Positions 57,131 through 64,000 of a DNA stretch of 64,000 bases are shown here, one piece after another. The notes under the pieces are model-generated. The model had not been told where the DNA came from. It did no database searches and saw nothing but the letters and a program-made list of their open reading frames with translations. Numbering within the stretch: the stretch's first letter is position 1; every line of letters begins with the position of its first letter. A program made the translations under genes and the position numbers. Origin of the DNA: Taxawa tesnikishii (nom. ined.) (lineage: Eukaryota > Ascomycota > Dothideomycetes > Dothideales); contig JAPDRO010000003.1 in assembly GCA_030247885.1 (NCBI GenBank), positions 1,962,307-2,026,306 of the forward strand, read 5' to 3'.

Positions 57131-59849
57131 TACTAGTATTAAGTAGCTAAATAGCGCTCTTTATACTACTATATAAACTAACTTTAGCGCCTAATAGGAG
57201 TACTATATTAAGTATAATTATTTCGCTTAAGTTAACTTTATAATAATCTTAACTATTTACTTAGAACGTATTCTTACTAGAGTATATTATATAGCTTAGT
57301 TATATACTACGTATAACGCCTTAGCTTCCCTTTATATAAACGAAAAACTCCCTTCTTATTACTTATACTAAATTGTTATTACTACGAATTATATAAGTTT
57401 TCTCTATATAGAGTAAACTTACTAAGTTTAGTATATTAGTAAAGTAACTACTTAGATATAAAAAGTTTATAGGCTTTTATCTTTATAACTAAATAACTAA
57501 CTATATAATAGCGTCTTACTTATTATAACTATATACGTCTTATAAATCTCTATTAAAAGTAGTAACTTAAAGCGCTATATATTACTTTAAAAGTATAATA
57601 TATACGAATAGAAAGAAATACGTCGCTACTTAGCGACGAAGATAGCTACTATAAATCTCTTTAATAATAAATTCGATAAGTTTACTAGTATAGTAAATAC
57701 GTAAATTACTTCTTCCTTATAGGAAGACTATATTAGTAAGTAAGTTCTAAGCTTAGAAATCAAATAGTTACTATAAGATTATAAGATAGTTTAGCTTCTA
57801 TATAACTTTATTAACTTTAAATACTTTACCTTTACTCTCGAGATAATCTTAAGCCTTACGCTTACTTTAAACTAACTTTAATAAGTATTTAATAAGAAGG
57901 TAAGTATATAGCTACTATTAGTAAAGGCTAGTCTAATTAAGTACTAGTTTAAGTAACGCGCTAAAGCTATTATAGTAATAGTAAAAGAAGCTTTATTTAA
58001 TATATATAGCTTCCCTTTAAAGTAAGTATAAACTCTCTTAAATACTAGTATATAACTTATCGTTTAATAGTATATTTGCAATATATAGTAGCTTATTACT
58101 AAATAAACTACTTTCTAATAAAGTACTACTAAGGTTAAGGCTACTTATAAAGAAATTACTAAAGTCCTTATAAGCTCCGAGTATTTAGGTCTTACTAGCC
58201 TTATACTTAATATAGTTATTAAAGTTATTAGTCGGGATAATATTTACTTTACTTTTACTCGAAAGTCGCGTAATACTTATAATAAAGTAAGTTATTTCCT
58301 ATAGTATAATACTAGCGCTTAGCGCGATAAGGTTATAAAATTATTTACAATTAATAACTATAATTATAATAAGTACTTTCTCTCTATATAGTTATAAGAT
58401 AATCGATAGTTTTGAAGGCTTTACTATACCCTTAATACTATAATCTTAAAGGAGCTAAAGTAGTAGGTAGTTCTAGTCTTTATAAACTTATTATATTACT
58501 AAATAAGTATTTCTATTTAAATAGTTAACTAATACGATATTAAGTACTTTTTAGTATAATTAGAAGCTAACTTATACTATAGCTAAGTAACGTAAGATAC
58601 GATCTAGTAAACGTTTACTATAGCGCGTACTTAATAGCTTATACTTACGCTTCCTTAAGATAATAATAACTTACTAAATAGTAAAGTTAGTAAACTTATT
58701 AGTAATATCTATTATAATAGTAGTAATACTTAGGAATATCCCTACTATATATATAAGCTTATTTATTTTAGTAGCGTACTCGTATAAAGTAAGGAGGAAA
58801 GAGCTATAAAGTAGAGCTATTTATAGTTAAAAAATAGCCTAGTATAAAGCGTAGCGTAAGGCTTTATTTAGCTTATACTTTCCTAAGTAACTTAAGTAAG
58901 TTACTAGTAAATTTAAAAGATTTAAATAACGAATAAATACGCGTCTTTCTATACGCGGTAAATACTCCTATTTAAGTAAGCGACTTAAGCTTTATATATA
59001 AGCGTTACTAGTAAATTAAGTTATAAAGTCGTCTTTATAACTATAGGCTAAGTCCTATTTATTTATCTTCTTTATTTTTAAGCTACGTCTATAAGCGTAT
59101 TTATAGTAAAGTATTTATAAACGTATTTAGACGAGTATTTATATATAGGTAGTAGAATTTACTATTAGCGTAGTTTTTCCTTTATATATATAGTCCCTCT
59201 TACTTTAATAACTTAATAAACCTTTTCCCCTACTATAATTTACTTACTTTTAGACTCTCCCTATCTTACGGCTATAAATAGACTTTACTTTTACTTACTA
59301 TTTACCCTCTTACTATTATAGTAGCTACTCTTATACTTATAACTCTTAAGGATTTACTTAGTTTTCTTAAAAGACTTACTATTAAACTTTATCTCTATAT
59401 ATTTAGATACTTAATTCCTATTAGCTAGCGTATTATAGTTAGTAATATTCCTAGTAATATAACTACGACGAGTCTCTATAGTCGTTATTAAGGCGTACTT
59501 ACTATAACTCGTACTTATTATTAATACTACGTAGAGACTCTATATACGTTTCTTAAAAATAACTCCTTTAAAGTAGTTTTAGTTAAACTAAGTACTTAAT
59601 TATAACTAAATATATAGTAGAACTAACTATAACTTATTAATTACTTAAGTTATCTATAATAGTAGCTAAGAGATAAAGAGATTCTTTACTTAACTTAATA
59701 AGTTATATAACTATCTATTTAGACTAGGTAGCTATTATCTTATAATACTTTTCCTTAGCTAAATTAGTCCTCTTTAGATAGTCTAAGTTAACTAATAAAC
59801 CTCTAGAAATGTTAACCTTAAAGAGGCTTTATAAAGCTATTAGTAATTA

Positions 59850-62800
59850 TCTCTTATATACTAATAAAGTTAATATTAATCCTCTTCCTCTTATATAAAT
59901 CTCTAATATAATAATAGGCTATATCGATGTACTTTAATTTATTATAAGTATACGCATCTTAAATAAGAAAGAAAGTAGCTTAGTTATTTCCTTTAAGTAT
60001 AATAAGTAATCTAATAGTAAACTTTAGCTCCTTTTAAACTATTAGCTTAAAAGGGTTACTACTAATAAGGTACTAATAGCTTATATTTCTTAAGAGTAGT
60101 ATAAGCTATTATAATTACTTTAAGTAAGTATATATTACTATATATTTAGTATTTATAGTAGAAGTTATTACTAACTTTTACTTCTTACTTATTTAACTAA
60201 TCGGCCCTCCTTTAAGTATAAATATATTACTAAGGATAAAGATCTTATCTTATTTATTTATTATATAGTTAGAGTTAGAAAAGCTAGTTAAATATTAGTC
60301 TTAGTATATTCCTAAAATAATTACTAAGTTAGTATTTAATCTTAAGTACCTTAAGATTCCCTTAGTTATCTTAGTATAAAACTCTACTAGATTTATAAGG
60401 TACTAGCTTAGTCTACTTAAGATAAAGGTAATATTAGACCTTATTAAAATACTAAGGTAAACTATCTTTCTAATTAGATACTAGTACTCTCTTTAGTTTA
60501 CTCTTATATCTTAAAGTCTAGCTAGTCTTAATATATTATAACTATTTAATAGTACCTTTACTAAGTAAGCTTTATCTTTTTCTATATTATATTCGGTAAG
60601 AATGTCTTTAATATAATAAGACTAGTTTATTTTAATTGTTTTAGCCTTCCTATTTCTTATAATTTTTACTTTAAAAATAAAGTTAATTTCTCCTAGGTCC
60701 TTAATCTTAAAGATAAAAGTAAAAGCCTCTTTAAACTATAGAATGTTATTAATATCCTTATACGCTACTTAGATATTATCTACGTAAATAAGAAGAAGTA
60801 TCTTCCTTTTTAAGTAAATTAAAAGATACGAGTTTACCTTACTTTAAACGAAGCTTAACTTCTAAAGCTATAGTATATAGTTTTAGTTCTAGTCTCTTAC
60901 TACTTACTTAAGACTATATAGACTCTTAAGAACCTTAAGTACTTAGCTAGGGGCGAGATTAATACTAGGTAGAAGTACTATATAAATCTTTTCCTTTAAG
61001 AATAACTTAGTAAAGGTATTATTAACGTTTACTTAATAGTACTCTAGATTTTTAATTGTAATAATAGCTAAGAAGACTCTTAAGGTATTATACCTTAAGG
61101 TAAGAGTAAAAGTATATTTAAAATTAATACTATACTTCTAGGAGAATCCTCTTACTACTAGCCTAGCCTTTAGCTTATTTAGAAATCTATTTAAGTTAAA
61201 CTTAGTATCGAAAACCTATTTACTTAATACGATATTATACCCCTTTAGTAGGGTAGCTATTTTAAATGTTATATTTACTTATAAAGTATTTAGTTCCTTC
61301 TTAATAGCTTCCTTTTAGAGTTCTCCTTAAATAGAGTTATAAATAACTTCTAAATAAGTTTATAAAATTAGGATATTTATCTTACCTTTTACTATAAAAG
61401 TAAACTCTTCCTCTACTTAATTAACCTTAAAAAGAGCGATAACTTAATTTTATCTTTCTTTTATAAATAGAGCTATAAGAGCCTTAAGGATCTTAGTTAG
61501 CTTATAGTTAATTTTTAACTCGTCTTTATTAAGATTCCTTCTTATTTTCTTAAGTATTAAGATTTCGACGTAAGAAAAGACTTTCTTTAGTAAAACTAGG
61601 GTAGGAATCTTAACGTAGGAAAATATAGTTTTTAGCTAAGTTAAAATAATTATTTCTTACTTTTCTTATTATAGTTCTTTTAATAGAGACTCTTCCTACT
61701 AGGTTATATAAGACTTCTCTTAATTTATAGTCTTAGGAAGTTCCTCCTACTATAGTATATCCTTATAAATACTTAGTATAAACTCTATTAGCTACCTCCT
61801 TAGTCTACTAATTAGCCTCCTTTAAGGTACTATATTTAGAGTAAATTTAACGAGTATATTAAACTTAATATTCCCTCCCTTTTTATCCTTAAAGAACTTA
61901 ACTACTCTACTTATAATTATCTTTCTTATATCTAGTACCTAGAGCTTCTATTACTTAGTAGTACCTTTAATATAGCTTATAAAGACTCTAACTCTACTTC
62001 TATTTATTAGCTTATCTTATCTTAAGAATAAAGGTAAGGATTTTAAGTTTATATAAGTAATAACTTTATAACCTTAGACTTTAATATAGTCGATTAATAA
62101 GGTAATTCTAATAAAAGCTTCCTTAAGACTAAGTTATCTACTATTAATAACCGGTCTATTAAATATAAGGTTTTTAAGGTAAATATTAGTTTATATTACC
62201 TTAAATTAGAACTCGTTTAATAGCTCTACGTCCTTAAGTATTACCCTTATATTAAACTCTATAGTCTAGTTACTTCTTTTAATAACTCTATTTTATAAAG
62301 ATATCTAAGTAATAGTAAACTATAGTTAAACTCTCTCTTATTTCTTTTATTCTTAAAAGACTTCCTTTAGCTTAGGAGTATTATTACTTCTAATAGCCTT
62401 AAGCTTAACTTTACTTTAGAGTTTCGCTTTCTTCTTTTATTACTAAAGGTAAGTAGGAGCTTTATCCCTAGTCCTTAGTCTATAAATTTAAGCTTTCCTT
62501 AAGTAGTTATTTATAATAAGAAGGAATATAATATACCCTTACTATAATAGTTCGAATAGTTTATAAACATTTATATAGACTAAGTTAAGTACTTCTAACT
62601 TTCTTATTAAGAGAAGTCCCTTCTTATTTCTAATCTTAGTAAGCGTATAGATTTTATATTAATAGCTTTTATTAATTTAAATTAGTTTAGTAAGTATTAT
62701 AACTTTATATAAGTTACTAATCTTTTTAGCTCTAAGATAAGTAAGCCTTTTATACTATAGTTAGTATCTCTACTTTTAGGCTATATCTTTTACTAGTACC

Positions 62801-64000
62801 TTTTCGAGACTATCTATTAGATCTTTATATAACTCTAGGAACTATATAATATTTACCTCGGCTTTTATTAGTAAATCCTTAGGTATATTAACTAGCTAAT
62901 TACTCGGCTCTTAAAACTATATAAATTCCACTTATTAGTAGGTAATCTTATCTCGTAAATTTAATAGAATAGAACCCTAATAAGTACCTAATATAACTCG
63001 AAACGTATATTAATTATTCGGCAAGGTAATTTTATTTATAATATAAATACTACCTTTATACCTTACCTTTATTATAATATTTCCTTATTTATCTTTTAAG
63101 TATATATCGTCTTTATCGAAGGTCCTATAAAGTCTACTCTTATATATCTTCCTTTTAGATAATAAGTTAACTTTAAGATTAGAAATATAGAGTATCTTTA
63201 ATAAAAGGATCGAGTTCTTATCCTTATTTATTATCTCTACTATACCTTAGTAGTTTAAGAATAGAACTTTTCCTTTTACTATAATCTTTTGTCTTAAAAT
63301 ATCTCAGAGTAGTCCCTTAAATAACTAGGGCTAATTAGTTATATATAAACTTATACTAGTATTAGAGGCTTAGCTTTAATAAGGAACCTTACTTCTTACT
63401 TCCTTAGAGAGATAAGTAACCTCCTTAATAAGGTCTATAGACTCTTAATCTTAGCTTAATAAGTTTAACTCTATAGTTTAGGATTTACTTAAGGTTAAAG
63501 TTTCCTTAACTTTAAAGGCTTTATACTTCTTCTTTTCTTACTTTAAGTTTATTCTTTTTTACTTTAAGTTTATAACTTCCTTATAGAGTTTATTAATTAA
63601 GTCTATTATATTATTATTACTCCTCTTTAGCTTAGCTTAAAACTTCTTTTATTTCCTTTTATCCTTTACTATAGTCTTTATATCTTTAAGAAAAGGGTAG
63701 TTTTTAGTTAGTAGTAACTATTATAAAGATAATACTTAGCTTAATTTAGTAACTAGAATCTCCTTTTATTAGACGTCTTTTATCGTTAATACCTTTTAAT
63801 AAGAAGAGTAGATTAACTAGCCTTAGCCTTAAGAGAAGCTTCTTTTTCTTAAAGCTTAAGGATCGACTCCTTAATTAGTAGATTTATTTAAGTATTAATA
63901 GTATCCCTTACGATAGTATATTTATTTAATAAAGCTTAAAGTAGTTACTAGAGTCTCTTACTTAGCTTCTTAATAGTTACTATATTTAATTAAGTAGTAG
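59850..64000 (-). mobile_element. RIP-degraded Ty1/Copia LTR retrotransposon, truncated by the window edge
   Basis: On the minus strand, 60760-60960 reads LKVLKSLYSLK, then a polymerase active-site block ILLLIYVDN, the Copia form of the reverse-transcriptase motif with the second Asp lost. Upstream in the element, 62560-62780 reads as a Gag-pre-integrase region (YKRLTYLRAKKISNLYKV, then KIRNKKGLLLIRKLEVLNL). The order pre-integrase, integrase, reverse transcriptase, RNase H is the Copia order. Many TAA/TAG stops replace Gln/Trp codons. The left boundary is approximate and the 5' part (Gag) lies beyond 64000. No functional product remains. LTRs were not located. Confidence 0.7.

Larger units (their letters stand above)
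50420..59850. repeat. Long RIP-degraded A/T-rich repeat block
   Basis: Over 9 kb with near-absence of CpA and TpG (for example none in 58081-58140), TA-rich words, and stops in every frame. No open frame long enough for a gene. Sub-structures are listed separately: an inverted repeat, a 12-bp satellite, a 280-bp tandem duplication and a decayed coding tract. This is presumably a nest of former transposons in constitutive heterochromatin. Confidence 0.85.

Noticed and set aside
37263-64000. The A/T blocks as a mitochondrial insertion or centromere
   Set aside because: Readable Fot1/pogo and Copia domains with RIP-type stops explain the composition better than organellar origin. A centromere cannot be judged from sequence alone.

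Overview
This window comes from a filamentous ascomycete (Pezizomycotina). Short GT-AG introns of about 50-200 bp, HET-domain and DUF7704 proteins, a Mir1-type phosphate carrier and fungal cellulase and rhamnosidase families show this. A Dothideomycete is my guess, at low confidence. Long tracts are almost pure A/T with almost no CpA or TpG, the hallmark of repeat-induced point mutation (RIP).

Layout. (1) 1-34.7 kb is an ordinary GC-balanced gene arm. In order it holds the 3' end of a DUF4188 protein, EFM4, an Ark1/Prk1-type endocytic kinase, a GPI-anchored-type wall protein, a membrane protein of unknown function, an ankyrin-like relic, a short-chain dehydrogenase (SDR), an F-box/WD40 protein, a DUF7704 protein, a Gfo/Idh/MocA oxidoreductase divergent from a DHDPS-type aldolase, RPS7, an intracellular alpha-amylase divergent from the mitochondrial phosphate carrier, a second SDR, a GH45 endoglucanase and mitochondrial NADH-cytochrome b5 reductase. 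(2) 34.9-37.3 kb is sparse. (3) 37.26-39.08 kb is a RIP-destroyed Fot1/pogo DNA transposon. (4) 39.1-50.4 kb is a GC island carrying a HET-domain gene, a secreted GH78-type rhamnosidase and a large repetitive wall protein; a 0.6 kb A/T block (45.5-46.1 kb) splits it. (5) 50.4-64 kb is a RIP-ravaged repeat block with no intact gene. It holds a 12-bp satellite, a tandem duplication, an unidentified decayed reading frame on the plus strand and a decayed Ty1/Copia element on the minus strand running off the end.

Functional threads. Plant-polymer and sugar use recurs: GH45 cellulase, GH78 rhamnosidase, intracellular GH13 amylase and the divergent oxidoreductase/aldolase pair, which is arranged like known fungal sugar-acid catabolic pairs. 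The two wall proteins share a glycine/valine-rich repeat family and differ greatly in size.

An important caveat concerns about fifteen single-base frame breaks, nearly all in short homopolymer runs. They interrupt otherwise well-conserved genes, including housekeeping ones. Allowing for them, every such gene gives a whole number of codons. I read most of them as consensus errors in the assembly rather than biology. By contrast, two TAA stops in the large wall protein next to the RIP block look like genuine RIP (CAA to TAA). I found no convincing complete new molecular system. The most unusual region is the 39-50 kb GC island between RIP-destroyed transposons.
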